From Rhizobiales bacterium Y(2018) (GTDB taxonomy: Bacteria > Pseudomonadota > Alphaproteobacteria > Rhizobiales > Aestuariivirgaceae), in the NCBI GenBank assembly GCA_005502925.1, contig SCPD01000020.1:52472-116471 (forward strand): 64,000 nucleotides of DNA, read 5' to 3'. Of this stretch, positions 25,744-34,885 are shown one piece after another (position 1 is the stretch's first letter; the number at the start of each line of letters is the position of its first letter). The notes under the pieces are model-generated. The model worked only from the letters and a program-made list of their open reading frames with translations. It did not search any database and was not told the origin of the DNA. A program made the translations under genes and the position numbers.

Positions 25744-26883
25744 ATGCGTAAGGCTTTTGTGTATCTGACGGCGGCTGCCGCTTTGACCGCCCTGGCGGCG
25801 TTGCCGGTGAAGGCTGCCGAAGAAGTGAAGATCGGTTTCACCGCCGCTTTGAGCGGCGACTTCGCCGCCTATGGCGAGAACATGCAGCGCGGTCTCGAGC
25901 TGGCGATCGGCGAAATCAACGCCAAGACCGACAATGGCGGCGTCACGCTCGCTATCACCACCGCCGATGACCGCGGTCTGCCGAGCGACGGCGTGCTCAT
26001 CGCCCAGCGTTTCTGCTCCGACGATACGGTCGATATCGTCATGGGCTATTCCTTCAGCTCGGTGGCGCTCGCCGCCGCGACCATCATCAATGACTGTCAG
26101 CTGCCGGTGCTTGCGTCGGCGGTGACGAGCCCCGATCTCGCCGGCGTCAGCCCATATTTCCGCCGCAACGTCTTGACCGATGCGGTGCAGGGCGAGCTCG
26201 CCGGCACCTATGCCGCCAAAGTGCTGGGCGCCAAGCGTATCGCCGCGCTCAACCAGCAGGATGATTACGGCATCGGCGGCACCGACGCTTTCGTCGCCGC
26301 CGCCAAGGCAGCGGGTGCAGAAATCCTGAGCCGCGAGGCCTATGTGCTCGGCACCAAGGACTTCAAGACGCAGCTCACTTCGATCAAGGCGCAGACCCCC
26401 GATCTCCTGTGGGTCGGCGGCTTTTATACCGAAGCGGCCAAGATCGCCCAGCAGGCGCGCCAGATCGGCCTCGATGTGCAGATCCTCGGCAGCGACGGCC
26501 TGTTGAGCCCGAAGCTCATCGAGCTGGGCGGCGCCAGCATCGACGGCACGATTCTCTACGGCATGTTCGACCCGAGCGTCGCCAAGCCGGAAGTCCAGGC
26601 TTTCGTGAAGGCCTATAAGGATAAATATGGCGAGGAGCCCAATGCCTGGGCCGCCCTCGCTTATGATGCCGGCTACACGCTCAACGAGGCGGCCAAGCTC
26701 GCCGCGGCCAAGAACGGCAAGGTCGACCGCGCCGGCCTCAACGCCGCTTTCGCCGAGATCAAGGCCGTGCCTGGCGTCACCGGCCCGACCACCTTCCAGG
26801 AGAATGGCAACCGCGAAGGCACGGTCGTCTATCTCCAGGTGAAGGACGGCAAGTTCATTCTCGCGCCCAAGCAGCTGAACTGA
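25744..26883 (+). CDS. Branched-chain amino acid type ABC transporter substrate-binding protein
   Basis: A 379-residue periplasmic binding protein of the Leu/Ile/Val (family 4) type. The Sec signal is MRKAFVYLTAAAALTALAAL with cleavage probably after VKA. The mature start EEVKIGFTAALSGDFAAYGE is the family hallmark, and AQRFCSDDTVDIVMGYS is a typical ligand-lobe segment. It opens an operon with the fused permease and two ATPases. A hairpin after its stop (26898-26926) is usual for highly expressed binding-protein genes. The ligand need not be a branched-chain amino acid. Confidence 0.9.
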   Translation: MRKAFVYLTAAAALTALAALPVKAAEEVKIGFTAALSGDFAAYGENMQRGLELAIGEINAKTDNGGVTLAITTADDRGLPSDGVLIAQRFCSDDTVDIVMGYSFSSVALAAATIINDCQLPVLASAVTSPDLAGVSPYFRRNVLTDAVQGELAGTYAAKVLGAKRIAALNQQDDYGIGGTDAFVAAAKAAGAEILSREAYVLGTKDFKTQLTSIKAQTPDLLWVGGFYTEAAKIAQQARQIGLDVQILGSDGLLSPKLIELGGASIDGTILYGMFDPSVAKPEVQAFVKAYKDKYGEEPNAWAALAYDAGYTLNEAAKLAAAKNGKVDRAGLNAAFAEIKAVPGVTGPTTFQENGNREGTVVYLQVKDGKFILAPKQLN

Positions 26884-26897
26884 TCCCCGTCATAAAG

Positions 26898-26926
26898 GCG
26901 CATCGGAGTGTTTCGCTCCGATGCGC
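26898..26926 (+). other. Stem-loop after the binding-protein gene
   Basis: GCGCATCGGAG and CTCCGATGCGC pair perfectly (11 bp) around the loop TGTTTCG. It lies 15 bases after the binding-protein stop and 31 before the permease start. No T run follows. It probably protects the upstream message, giving more binding protein than permease, as in other ABC operons. Confidence 0.6.
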
Positions 26927-26957
26927 GCAAATCCGGACACGCTAGGCGAGGGCGCTC

Positions 26958-28949
26958 ATGGATATTCTGCTTCAGTTCTTCATCAACGCCTTGATGCTGG
27001 GGGCGATCTATGCCCTCGCCGCCGTGGCCTATACGCTGGTCTATGGCATTCTGGAGATGATCAACTTCGCCTTTGGCGAGCTGTTCATGTTCGGCGCGTT
27101 CCTCGTGGTGAGCTTCATGCTGCCGCAAGTGAGCCTGTTCGGGGTCATGGTGCCCATGCCGGGCCTGCCTTTCCTTCTCGCCGCGCCGCTCGCCATCCTT
27201 TTCGTGGCGGCGATGGGGTATCTGATCGAGCGCTGCGCCTATCGGCCTTTGCGCTTCGCGCCGCGTCTCGCCCCCTTGATCACCGCCATCGCGGTTTCGG
27301 TCGCTTTGCAGAATCTGGCGCAGAGTGTCTGGGGCGCGCAGGAGCTGTCTTATCCATCCTTCTTCCTCCTCGAGGCCAAGCCGATCCAGATCGGCGGCGC
27401 TTATATCTCGATGGTCGAGATCGCGGTGATCGTCACCGCCGCGGTGGTCATGACCGCTCTCCACTTCTATGTGAAGAAGACGCGCATGGGCCGCGCCATG
27501 CGCGCCGCCGCCCAGGATGTCGAAGCTGCCGCCTTGATGGGCATTCCAGTCAACCGCGTCATCGCGATGGCCTTCATCATCGGCTCGGGCCTCGCCGCTC
27601 TGGCCGGCATCTTCTACGGCGCCGTCTATCTCTTCGCCCATCCGCATATGGGTTTCATGCCGGGCCTGAAGGCGATGGTCGCGGCAGTGCTGGGCGGCAT
27701 CGGCAATATCCGCGGCGCCATGCTGGGCGGCATCGTGCTGGGCTTCGCCGAAACCTTCGGCGCCGCCTATCTGCCCAATGGTTCCGCCTATCGTGACGCC
27801 ATCGCTTTCGGCATCCTCATCCTGCTCCTGCTGTTCCGCCCGCAAGGCCTGCTCGGCACACGTTTGCCCAACCGCCTTGCCGATCGCGGCGCCATGGCCT
27901 TCAAAGGCTCGGCCTCAGCCATCGATGCGGGGCTGGCGCGTCTGAGCGCCTTCTTTGCCGGCCGCGATCTCGTGCGGTATGCCAGCTGGGGTGTGCTGGC
28001 GGTCGTCGCCGTCTCGGTCTTCTTCATCTTCCCGTCGCCTTATTGGGCACGCGTCTTCGTCTTCGTGCTCATCTATGCGCTGCTCGCCAGCGGCCTCAAT
28101 ATCGTCGTCGGCTTTGCCGGCCTGCTCGATCTGGGCTTCGTCGCCTTCTGGGCGGTCGGCTCTTACTTCACCTCGATCCTCTTCGTCGAGGTGCTGGCCA
28201 AAGGTTATGGCGTCGATATGAGCTCGGTCTGGTGGCTCTTTTACGTGAACCTGTTGCTGGGCGGTGGACTCGCGGCACTCTTCGGTATGATGCTGGGTTA
28301 TCCCACCTTGCGGCTGCGCGGTGACTATCTCGCCATCATGACCCTGGGCTTCGGCGAGATCATCCGCCTCGTCGCCACCAACTGGGTCGACCTCACCCGC
28401 GGGCCGATGGGCATTCGCGGCATCCCGGTGCCGAGCCTCTTCGGCTACAAGCTCGGATCGCCGGTGCAGCTTTATCTCTTAGGCCTCGTGCTGCTGGCGC
28501 TCGCGGTCTTCCTCATCGCCTTGATGGTGCGCTCCTATCTCGGCCGCGCCTGGGTGGCGATCCGCGAGGATGAGGCGGCGGCCGAGGCGATGGGCATCAA
28601 CACCGCGCGCTACAAGCTTTACGCCTATTCGGCGGGCGGCTTCTTCGGCGGCGTCACCGGTGTGTTCTTCGCCCATTCGCAGCAATATATCAGCCCGCTC
28701 AGCTTCACTCTGTTCGAGAATATCCTGATCCTCATGCTGATCGTGCTGGGCGGCATGGGCACGCTCGCCGGACCGATCATCGGCGCCGCCATCTGGGTCG
28801 TCTTCCTCGAAGTGGCGCGCGACATGCCCTTCATTCAGCAGCACCACGAATTGCGCTTCATGGCGCTCGGCATCCTGCTCGTCGTGCTGATGATCTTCCG
28901 GCCGCAGGGTCTCCTCGGCCAGAAGCGCCAGCCCCTGATGATGTCATGA
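26958..28949 (+). CDS. Fused LivH-LivM type ABC permease
   Basis: A 663-residue membrane protein made of two permeases in one chain. Residues 1 to about 300 are LivH-like (FFINALMLGAIYALAAVAYT, then MGIPVNRVIAMAFIIGSGLA and GLKAMVAAVLGGIGNIRGA). A linker of about 40 residues follows, and from about 330 the LivM-like part runs (LLASGLNIVVGFAGLLDLGF, then RGDYLAIMTLGFGEIIRL). Each part has the several membrane helices expected. The fusion fixes a 1:1 ratio of the two subunits. The next gene begins close to or overlapping its stop. Confidence 0.9.
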   Translation: MDILLQFFINALMLGAIYALAAVAYTLVYGILEMINFAFGELFMFGAFLVVSFMLPQVSLFGVMVPMPGLPFLLAAPLAILFVAAMGYLIERCAYRPLRFAPRLAPLITAIAVSVALQNLAQSVWGAQELSYPSFFLLEAKPIQIGGAYISMVEIAVIVTAAVVMTALHFYVKKTRMGRAMRAAAQDVEAAALMGIPVNRVIAMAFIIGSGLAALAGIFYGAVYLFAHPHMGFMPGLKAMVAAVLGGIGNIRGAMLGGIVLGFAETFGAAYLPNGSAYRDAIAFGILILLLLFRPQGLLGTRLPNRLADRGAMAFKGSASAIDAGLARLSAFFAGRDLVRYASWGVLAVVAVSVFFIFPSPYWARVFVFVLIYALLASGLNIVVGFAGLLDLGFVAFWAVGSYFTSILFVEVLAKGYGVDMSSVWWLFYVNLLLGGGLAALFGMMLGYPTLRLRGDYLAIMTLGFGEIIRLVATNWVDLTRGPMGIRGIPVPSLFGYKLGSPVQLYLLGLVLLALAVFLIALMVRSYLGRAWVAIREDEAAAEAMGINTARYKLYAYSAGGFFGGVTGVFFAHSQQYISPLSFTLFENILILMLIVLGGMGTLAGPIIGAAIWVVFLEVARDMPFIQQHHELRFMALGILLVVLMIFRPQGLLGQKRQPLMMS

Positions 28950-28966
28950 ACCGGAGAGTGACGATC

Positions 28967-29764
28967 ATGCCGGATCAGGCCACCGTTCTCGCTCTCGACG
29001 ACAAGGTCCTGCTCGACGTCAAAGGCGTCGGGCGCCGCTTCGGCGGCCTTGTGGCGCTCGCCAATCTCGACGTGGCGATCAGGCCCGGTGAAGCATTGGG
29101 CCTCATCGGCCCGAATGGCGCCGGCAAGACGACCTTCTTCAACATCATCGCCGGCGCCATCCCGGTATCCTCGGGCAGCATCCATCTCGATGGTGAGCAG
29201 ATTTCCGGCCTCTCGCCCGACCGTATCGCCAGCAAAGGCATCGCCCGCACCTTCCAGAACATTCGCCTGTTCGACGAGATGAGCGTGCTGGAAAATGTGC
29301 TGATCGGCCGCCATCGCTTCTTCCGCGCCTCGCTCTTCGGTCTCATCTTCCGCACGAAGAGGGCTCATGCCGAGGAGAATCTCTCGAAGGAAGTGGCGCG
29401 CAAGGTCCTGGCGCGTGTCGGCCTCGCCGACAAGATGGCGCAGCCCGCCCGCAGTCTCTCTTATGGCGATCAGCGCCGTCTCGAAATCGCCCGCGCGCTT
29501 GCGCTCGAGCCCAAGCTGCTTCTGCTCGACGAGCCGATGGCCGGCATGAACCCGACCGAAAAGGCCGACCTCTCACGACTCATCGTCGAGCTCAATCGCT
29601 CAGGCATGACCATCCTCCTCATCGAGCACGATATGAAGGCGGTGATGGGCATCTCGAAGCGGGTCATCGTGCTGCATCACGGCGAGATCATCGCCGACGG
29701 ATCGCCCGATGCGGTGCGCGCCGACCGCACCGTCATCGACGCCTATCTGGGCCGGAGGGGGTAA
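28967..29764 (+). CDS. livG: Branched-chain amino acid type ABC transporter ATPase, LivG-like
   Basis: A 265-residue ATP-binding subunit. Walker A is LIGPNGAGKTTFFN, the Q-loop region is FQNIRLFDEMSVLENV, the signature reads LSYGDQRRLEIARAL, Walker B is LLLLDEPMAGMNP, and the H-loop is LLIEHDMKAVMG. The YGDQRR signature variant is typical of LivG. I chose the ATG at 28967 because GGAGAG lies about eight bases upstream; an ATG at 28946, overlapping the permease stop by four bases, is the alternative. Confidence 0.9.
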   Translation: MPDQATVLALDDKVLLDVKGVGRRFGGLVALANLDVAIRPGEALGLIGPNGAGKTTFFNIIAGAIPVSSGSIHLDGEQISGLSPDRIASKGIARTFQNIRLFDEMSVLENVLIGRHRFFRASLFGLIFRTKRAHAEENLSKEVARKVLARVGLADKMAQPARSLSYGDQRRLEIARALALEPKLLLLDEPMAGMNPTEKADLSRLIVELNRSGMTILLIEHDMKAVMGISKRVIVLHHGEIIADGSPDAVRADRTVIDAYLGRRG

Positions 29765-29766
29765 GC

Positions 29767-30477
29767 ATGACGCTGAAGGTCGAGAACATCAAGGTCGCCT
29801 ATGGCATGATCGAGGCGCTGCATGGCATCTCCTTCGCCGTCGCGGACAAGTCGGTCGTCGGACTCATCGGCAGTAACGGCGCCGGCAAGACCACGGCGCT
29901 CAAGGCCATATCGGGGCTTCTGCCTCTGAGCGGCGGGCGTATCACGCTCGATGGCCGGGATATCAACGGGCTCGCGCCCGAAGCGATCGTCAAGCTCGGC
30001 ATCGTCCATGTGCCGGAGGGCCGCCGCATCTTCCCGCGCATGACGGTGCGCGAAAATCTCGATCTTGGCGCTTTCACGCGCCATCGCGATGCGACGGTCG
30101 AGCGTGACCTCGGCTGGGTCTATGAGCTTTTCCCGGTGCTGAAGGAGCGTGAGGAGCAATTGGCCGGCACGCTGTCGGGCGGACAGCAGCAGATGCTCGC
30201 CATGGGCCGCGCTTTGATGTCGAAGCCGCGTCTTCTGATGCTGGATGAGCCGTCCATGGGCCTGTCGCCGATCATGCAGGACAAGATTTTCGATCTCGCG
30301 CGCGAGATCAACGCGTCGGGCACCACCTTGCTGCTGGTCGAGCAGAATGCCAGGGCCGCGCTCGAGCTGGCGACCCACGCCTATGTGCTCGACACCGGCG
30401 CCATCGCGCTCGACGGCAAGGGTTCCGATCTCGCCCATGATGAGCGGGTGCGCAAAGCTTATCTGGGCGAAGAATAA
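29767..30477 (+). CDS. livF: Branched-chain amino acid type ABC transporter ATPase, LivF-like
   Basis: A 236-residue ATPase. Walker A is LIGSNGAGKTTALKAISG, the signature is LSGGQQQMLAMGRALM, Walker B is LLMLDEPSMGLSP, and the H-loop region reads LLVEQNARAALE. The AMGRALM signature is typical of LivF. It starts two bases after livG and ends the operon; its last 19 bases overlap the convergent KdpE-like gene. Confidence 0.92.
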   Translation: MTLKVENIKVAYGMIEALHGISFAVADKSVVGLIGSNGAGKTTALKAISGLLPLSGGRITLDGRDINGLAPEAIVKLGIVHVPEGRRIFPRMTVRENLDLGAFTRHRDATVERDLGWVYELFPVLKEREEQLAGTLSGGQQQMLAMGRALMSKPRLLMLDEPSMGLSPIMQDKIFDLAREINASGTTLLLVEQNARAALELATHAYVLDTGAIALDGKGSDLAHDERVRKAYLGEE

Positions 30478-31166
30478 TCATCCATGACGAGACGGTAGCC
30501 GACGCCGGGCTCGGTCTGGATATAGCGCGGATTGGCCTGGTCGTCCTCGAGCTTGCCGCGCAGTTGCCCGATCAAGACGCGCAGATATTGCATGTCCTCG
30601 GTATGGGCGGGCCCCCAGATGGCGGTGAGAATCTGGCGATGGGTCAAGACCCGTCCGGCATTGCGCAGCAGCAAAGCCAGGAGATCGAATTCCTTGGGCG
30701 TCAGCTTGAGCGGCGTGCCGTTCTTGGCGGCGCGGTGATCGGTCACGTCGAGCGTGATCTCGCCATGGCTGAGCATCGGCGCCGCATTGGCCGTCGGATT
30801 GTGGTGGCGCAGCGCCGTGCGGATACGCGCCAGCAGCTCGCCGATGCCAAAGGGCTTGTTCACATAGTCGTCGGCGCCGAGATCGAGCGCCTCGATCTTT
30901 TCGGACTCGCGGTCGCGCGCCGAGACGACGATGATCGGCACCTGTGAGAAGGCGCGCGCCTGGCGGATCACGTCCTTGCCGTCGAGATCGGGCAGACCCA
31001 GATCGAGCAGCACGACATCGGGCGCCGTGGTGGCGATCATCCGGATCGCCTCGGCGGCGGTCGCGGCCGCCGACACCACGAAGCCGCCGGCGGTCAGGCC
31101 GAGCTTGAGGAAGCGCTGGATCTGGGGTTCGTCATCGACGACGAGAATTCTTATGCCGCTGGTCAT
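30459..31166 (-). CDS. KdpE-like response regulator (OmpR/PhoB family)
   Basis: A 235-residue response regulator. The receiver domain (about 1-120) has ILVVDDEPQIQRFL, the phospho-acceptor Asp in VVLLDLGLPDLDGKDVI, and the Lys in DYVNKPFGIGELLARIR. The C-terminal winged helix has LTPKEFDLLALLLRNAGRVL and HTEDMQYLRVLIGQLRGKLE. Overall pattern is closest to KdpE, regulator of the K+ uptake system Kdp. No KdpD sensor kinase or kdpFABC gene is in the neighbourhood, so it is an orphan here. Confidence 0.85.
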   Translation of the reverse strand: MTSGIRILVVDDEPQIQRFLKLGLTAGGFVVSAAATAAEAIRMIATTAPDVVLLDLGLPDLDGKDVIRQARAFSQVPIIVVSARDRESEKIEALDLGADDYVNKPFGIGELLARIRTALRHHNPTANAAPMLSHGEITLDVTDHRAAKNGTPLKLTPKEFDLLALLLRNAGRVLTHRQILTAIWGPAHTEDMQYLRVLIGQLRGKLEDDQANPRYIQTEPGVGYRLVMDDYSSPR

Positions 31167-31224
31167 GGCGCCATAATAGCACGGTGCCTTGCCGGGGGTA
31201 GGGCCGCCGCTCCTCGTCCCCGAC

Positions 31225-32214
31225 CTACCCCAGATAACTCTTCAAGATCGACGCCCCCAGCGTGTATTTCGGATCGACCATGTTGCCGAGGCGCACCTTG
31301 CCCGCCTGGGTCAGGAGGAAATAGGCCTCATACTGGTCGAAGCCGTAATCGGCGACCATCCAGTGGATGAGCTCCTTATAGGCGATACGCGCCGCATCCT
31401 CCATCGGCCTTGTGCTGCCGATCGCCATGATGAACTTCTCGGTCTCGAGCCGGGGCCAGGCGATCTGCCAGTTCTTGATGAGATCGACCTGCACCGTCGT
31501 GGTCGAGGGGATCTCGACCGCGACGCCGCACAGTTCGCCGTCGCCCTGCGTGCCATGGCAGTCGCCGAGATAGAGATAGGCGTCCTTGTGATGCACCGGG
31601 AAATAAACGACGGCGCCCGGCGCCACATCGGGCAGATCCATATTGCCGCCCCAATAATCGGGCTGCAGCGAAGACACTGCCTCGATCTCGGGGCTCACCC
31701 CCAGCGTGCCGATGAAGGGTTCATAGGGCAGCGTGATCTTGCTGTTGAACTTGATGCCCGCTTCGGTGACTTCCATTTTCTTCACGCGCTCGGGCAGCGG
31801 CGGATTGAGGAGGGCGGTGTTGCCGGTAGCGACGAGGCCGCCGAATTCCGGGATCAGGGCCGTGGTACCGACCGGCTGTGCTCCGCGCGGCTTGATGCTG
31901 TGGATATGGACGCACAGCACGTCGCCCTTTTCCGCGCCCTTGACCGCGATCGGCCCGTTCTGCGGATTGACGAAAGGCATATGCAGCGTCTTCGACGGCA
32001 TGTCCTGTTCCGTCTTGATCGCGCCTTCGAAGGCGTCATGGGTCTCGGCGATGACGATGTCGCCCGGCTCGATCGCCAGCACCGGATCGGCATAGGGCCC
32101 ATAGACATAGTGATATTTGCCCTGCTTCTCGACGGTGAGCTCGTGTCTCTTGCCCGCTTTGCCGCGCGCCACGCCTTTGCGCGCCATGTAGCTCGTCTCA
32201 AGCCAGTTGCTCAT
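31225..32214 (-). CDS. Acetamidase/formamidase family protein
   Basis: A 329-residue hydrolase of the FmdA/AmdA family, which releases ammonia from formamide, acetamide and related small amides. Conserved stretches include EPGDIVIAETHDAFEG, CVHIHSIKPRG, VHHKDAYLYLGDCHGTQGDG, GVAVEIPSTTTVQVDL. The GDCHxxQGDGE segment is the family fingerprint, with probable metal-binding residues. GGGAGA precedes the ATG. It lies 12 bases downstream of the SDR gene's end on the minus strand, at the 3' end of a transporter-enzyme operon. Confidence 0.9.
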   Translation of the reverse strand: MSNWLETSYMARKGVARGKAGKRHELTVEKQGKYHYVYGPYADPVLAIEPGDIVIAETHDAFEGAIKTEQDMPSKTLHMPFVNPQNGPIAVKGAEKGDVLCVHIHSIKPRGAQPVGTTALIPEFGGLVATGNTALLNPPLPERVKKMEVTEAGIKFNSKITLPYEPFIGTLGVSPEIEAVSSLQPDYWGGNMDLPDVAPGAVVYFPVHHKDAYLYLGDCHGTQGDGELCGVAVEIPSTTTVQVDLIKNWQIAWPRLETEKFIMAIGSTRPMEDAARIAYKELIHWMVADYGFDQYEAYFLLTQAGKVRLGNMVDPKYTLGASILKSYLG

Positions 32215-32226
32215 CAGCGATCTCCC

Positions 32227-32991
32227 TCACCGGCTTGAGTAACCCCCATCGATCGCGATCGCCTGGCCGGTCATGAAGGCGGACGGATCGGAGGCAAGAT
32301 AGACCGCGAGTTCGCCCATCTCGTCAAGCCTGCCGGCGCGCGGGATGGGATGCATCAGGCGCTTGGCTTGGATCGCCGCCGCGGGATCAGGCTCGGCCTG
32401 CGCCACCTCGATTGACAAAGGCGTCTCGACATAACCGGGACACATTGCATTCACCCGCACATTATGGGGCGCGAAGTCGAGCGCCATGGACTTCACCATG
32501 CCGATCACGCCGGCCTTGGCGCCGCAATAAGCGACACGTTCGGCCCGACCGACCAGCCCGAAGGTCGAGGAAATGATGATGACCGAGCCCTTGCCTGCGG
32601 CGATGAGATGCGACGCGGCATAACGCACGCTTAAGAAAGCCGGCATCAGCGTGTGATCCATGATGCGCTGGAATTCCTCCGGCTCCGTATCGAAGATCGA
32701 GGTGCGCCCGGCGGCGCCGGCGCTCATCACCAGTGTGTCTATCCCGCCGAGGAAATCATATGCTGAGGCAGTGACGCGCTGCACATCGTCCTTCAGGCTG
32801 GCATCGCCTGACGCACTTCCTGCTTTACCGAGTTTGGCGAGCTGCGCCACCGCCTCGTCGAGCACGGTCTTGCGGCGGCCGGACAGAAAGACGCCCGCAC
32901 CTTCCTGTATCAGCGCCTGCGCTATGGCGAAGCCGATGCCGGTGCCACCGCCATAGATAAGCGCTCTTTTGCCTTCGAGACGATGGCTCAT
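32227..32991 (-). CDS. Short-chain dehydrogenase/reductase
   Basis: A 254-residue classical SDR. The NAD(P) motif is ALIYGGGTGIGFAIAQAL, the substrate loop has VMSAGAAGR, and the catalytic Ser-Tyr-Lys is in IISSTFGLVGRAERVAYCGAK. The C-terminus has VNAMCPGYVETPL and the GGYSSR-type end. The ATG at 32991 starts two bases after the enolase-superfamily gene stops; a much longer in-frame reading runs into that gene and was rejected. The substrate is likely a sugar or hydroxy acid linked to the upstream enzyme. Confidence 0.9.
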   Translation of the reverse strand: MSHRLEGKRALIYGGGTGIGFAIAQALIQEGAGVFLSGRRKTVLDEAVAQLAKLGKAGSASGDASLKDDVQRVTASAYDFLGGIDTLVMSAGAAGRTSIFDTEPEEFQRIMDHTLMPAFLSVRYAASHLIAAGKGSVIIISSTFGLVGRAERVAYCGAKAGVIGMVKSMALDFAPHNVRVNAMCPGYVETPLSIEVAQAEPDPAAAIQAKRLMHPIPRAGRLDEMGELAVYLASDPSAFMTGQAIAIDGGYSSR

Positions 32992-32993
32992 GA

Positions 32994-34115
32994 TCAGCGG
33001 ACCTCGAACTGCAGGATAGAGGCCTTCTCGACCGCTTTCCAGTCGATGCCGATGCCGAGGCCATGCCCTTTCGGCGCATGCACATAGCCTTGCTTGTCGG
33101 TGCGGATGACGTCGAACGAGCCATATTCGAAAGCGGGATAGGGCACCGGCTGCTCGAAATAGGTGCAGTTGCGATAGGCCAGCATCACATGCAGATTGGC
33201 CGCCTGGGTCAGCGTATAACCCCAGCACTGGATCTCGACATCCATGCCCAGCGCTTCGGCGAGCCCCATGATCTTGCGCAAAGGCGTGATGCCGCCGCAG
33301 ATCGTGGCATCGACACGCAGCGCGCTCCAGGCGCCGGCCTTCGCACCTTGAGTCAGCATCTGCAGGTCGGTCCAGGTGTTGCCGGCGGCGATCACGGGCA
33401 CCGTGCTCTGCCGCCTGATCTCGCGATAGCCTTCGATATCGCTGTCGACGAGGGGCGCTTCGAGCCAGCGGAAGTCGAGATCGCTCAAATGCCGCGCCGC
33501 CTTGAGCGCGCCCTGGAGATCATAACGCTGCTCGACATCGAGCATCAGCTCAAGGTCCTTGCCTTGGAAATGTTTCTTCACCGCCGCGCACATCGGCAGG
33601 TCACGCTCCGGCACGCACCAGCAGTGGAATTTGACCGCCTTGAAGCCCTCGTCATGGCGCTCGCCGACATAGTCGATATAGGCCTGGTTGTCGGCGAGGA
33701 GCGGTGTCGAGGCATAGGACAGGATCTTGTCGCGCGCCCCGCCGAGAAACTGATAGAGCGGCATTTGCGCTTGCCGCGCCGCCATGTCCCACAGCGCGAT
33801 GTCGACGAGCGAATGCGCCTGCGGCACCATCGGCGTGCCGAGATTGCGCATGTCCTTCCACACCGTCTCGCGCTCGCCCGGATGCCGGCCCAGCACATCG
33901 GGCAGCACATGGCGCAGAGTCTCGCCGACAGCACGGTCGAAACAATGCGGCGTGATCATCGCCGCCCCGGCAAAGCCCTGCAGGCCGCTCGCCGCGGTGA
34001 GCCTCAGGATGATGTTGGACATGAACTGTCCGGTCATGCCTTCCGCCCAGGTGTAGCGTTCGACATCGGGGCCGACGACGAAGACTTCCGCTCTTTCGAT
34101 TCTGTGTTTGTTCAT
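32994..34115 (-). CDS. Enolase-superfamily (mandelate racemase/muconate lactonizing) protein
   Basis: A 373-residue member of the enolase superfamily. The second-domain barrel shows GFKAVKFHCWCVPE (KxH instead of the usual KxK), a first metal ligand in LELMLDVEQRYD, a second in FRWLEAPLVDSD, and at the third-ligand position AAGNTWTDL, an Asn where Glu or Asp is usual. VDATICGGITPLRKI supplies the Asp of the next strand, and EIQCWGYTL lies where a catalytic His often sits. These changes suggest altered chemistry or a non-standard metal site. It sits between a polar amino acid type ABC ATPase and an SDR gene. Confidence 0.8.
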   Translation of the reverse strand: MNKHRIERAEVFVVGPDVERYTWAEGMTGQFMSNIILRLTAASGLQGFAGAAMITPHCFDRAVGETLRHVLPDVLGRHPGERETVWKDMRNLGTPMVPQAHSLVDIALWDMAARQAQMPLYQFLGGARDKILSYASTPLLADNQAYIDYVGERHDEGFKAVKFHCWCVPERDLPMCAAVKKHFQGKDLELMLDVEQRYDLQGALKAARHLSDLDFRWLEAPLVDSDIEGYREIRRQSTVPVIAAGNTWTDLQMLTQGAKAGAWSALRVDATICGGITPLRKIMGLAEALGMDVEIQCWGYTLTQAANLHVMLAYRNCTYFEQPVPYPAFEYGSFDVIRTDKQGYVHAPKGHGLGIGIDWKAVEKASILQFEVR

Positions 34116-34129
34116 GATTCCTGTTTCCG

Positions 34130-34885
34130 TTATTTGCTTTCGCCGTGCCAGCCGAGATGGCTGAGGAAATCGCGGGTGCGCGGCACCTTGGGCGCCGTGA
34201 AGATTTCTTGCGGCGTGCCTTCCTCGATCACCCGTCCCTTGTCGAAGACGGCGACACGGTTGGCGACGCGGCGGGCGAAGTCCATCTCATGCGTGACGAC
34301 CAGCATGGTCATGCCTTCATCGGCGAGCGTCTTCATGACGCTCAGCACCTCGCCGATCGTTTCGGGGTCGAGCGCCGAGGTCGGCTCGTCGAACAGCATC
34401 AGCGCCGGCTCCATCGCAAGTGCCCGGGCGATGGCGACACGCTGCTGCTGGCCGCCCGACAAAGCGGAAGGGTGGGAGGTCTCCTTGTCGGCGAGCCCGA
34501 CCTTGGCGAGAAGCTTGCGCGCCCGCGCATCGGCCTCGGCCTGGCCGAGCTTCAGCACCGTGGTCGGCCCGATGGTGACGTTGCGCAGCACGGTCAGATG
34601 CGGGAACAGCTCGAAATTCTGGAACACCATGCCCATGCGCTGGCGCACCAGCCGCACCGAAGTTTCGCTGCTCCTGACCTCATGGCCGTCGAAGCTGATG
34701 CGGCCCTGATCGAGCGGGTCGAGCGCATTGGCGCAGCGCAGCAGCGTCGATTTGCCGGAGCCCGATGGCCCGATGAGACAGACGACCTCACCGCGATGCA
34801 GCGTCAGGCTGACGCCAGCCAACGCGGTGAGCGCGCCATACCTTTTGACGACGTTCTCGAAGACGAGGATCGGGGCGGCAGTCAT
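34130..34885 (-). CDS. Polar amino acid ABC transporter ATPase (GlnQ-like)
   Basis: A 251-residue ATP-binding subunit. Walker A is [19 protein letters not shown], the Q loop is [18 protein letters not shown], the signature is [17 protein letters not shown], Walker B is [14 protein letters not shown], and the H loop reads [16 protein letters not shown]. This is the GlnQ/HisP/AapP-type pattern. The ATG at 34885 overlaps the upstream permease stop by four bases; longer in-frame readings cover the permease gene in the wrong frame and were rejected. Confidence 0.92.
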   Translation of the reverse strand: MTAAPILVFENVVKRYGALTALAGVSLTLHRGEVVCLIGPSGSGKSTLLRCANALDPLDQGRISFDGHEVRSSETSVRLVRQRMGMVFQNFELFPHLTVLRNVTIGPTTVLKLGQAEADARARKLLAKVGLADKETSHPSALSGGQQQRVAIARALAMEPALMLFDEPTSALDPETIGEVLSVMKTLADEGMTMLVVTHEMDFARRVANRVAVFDKGRVIEEGTPQEIFTAPKVPRTRDFLSHLGWHGESK

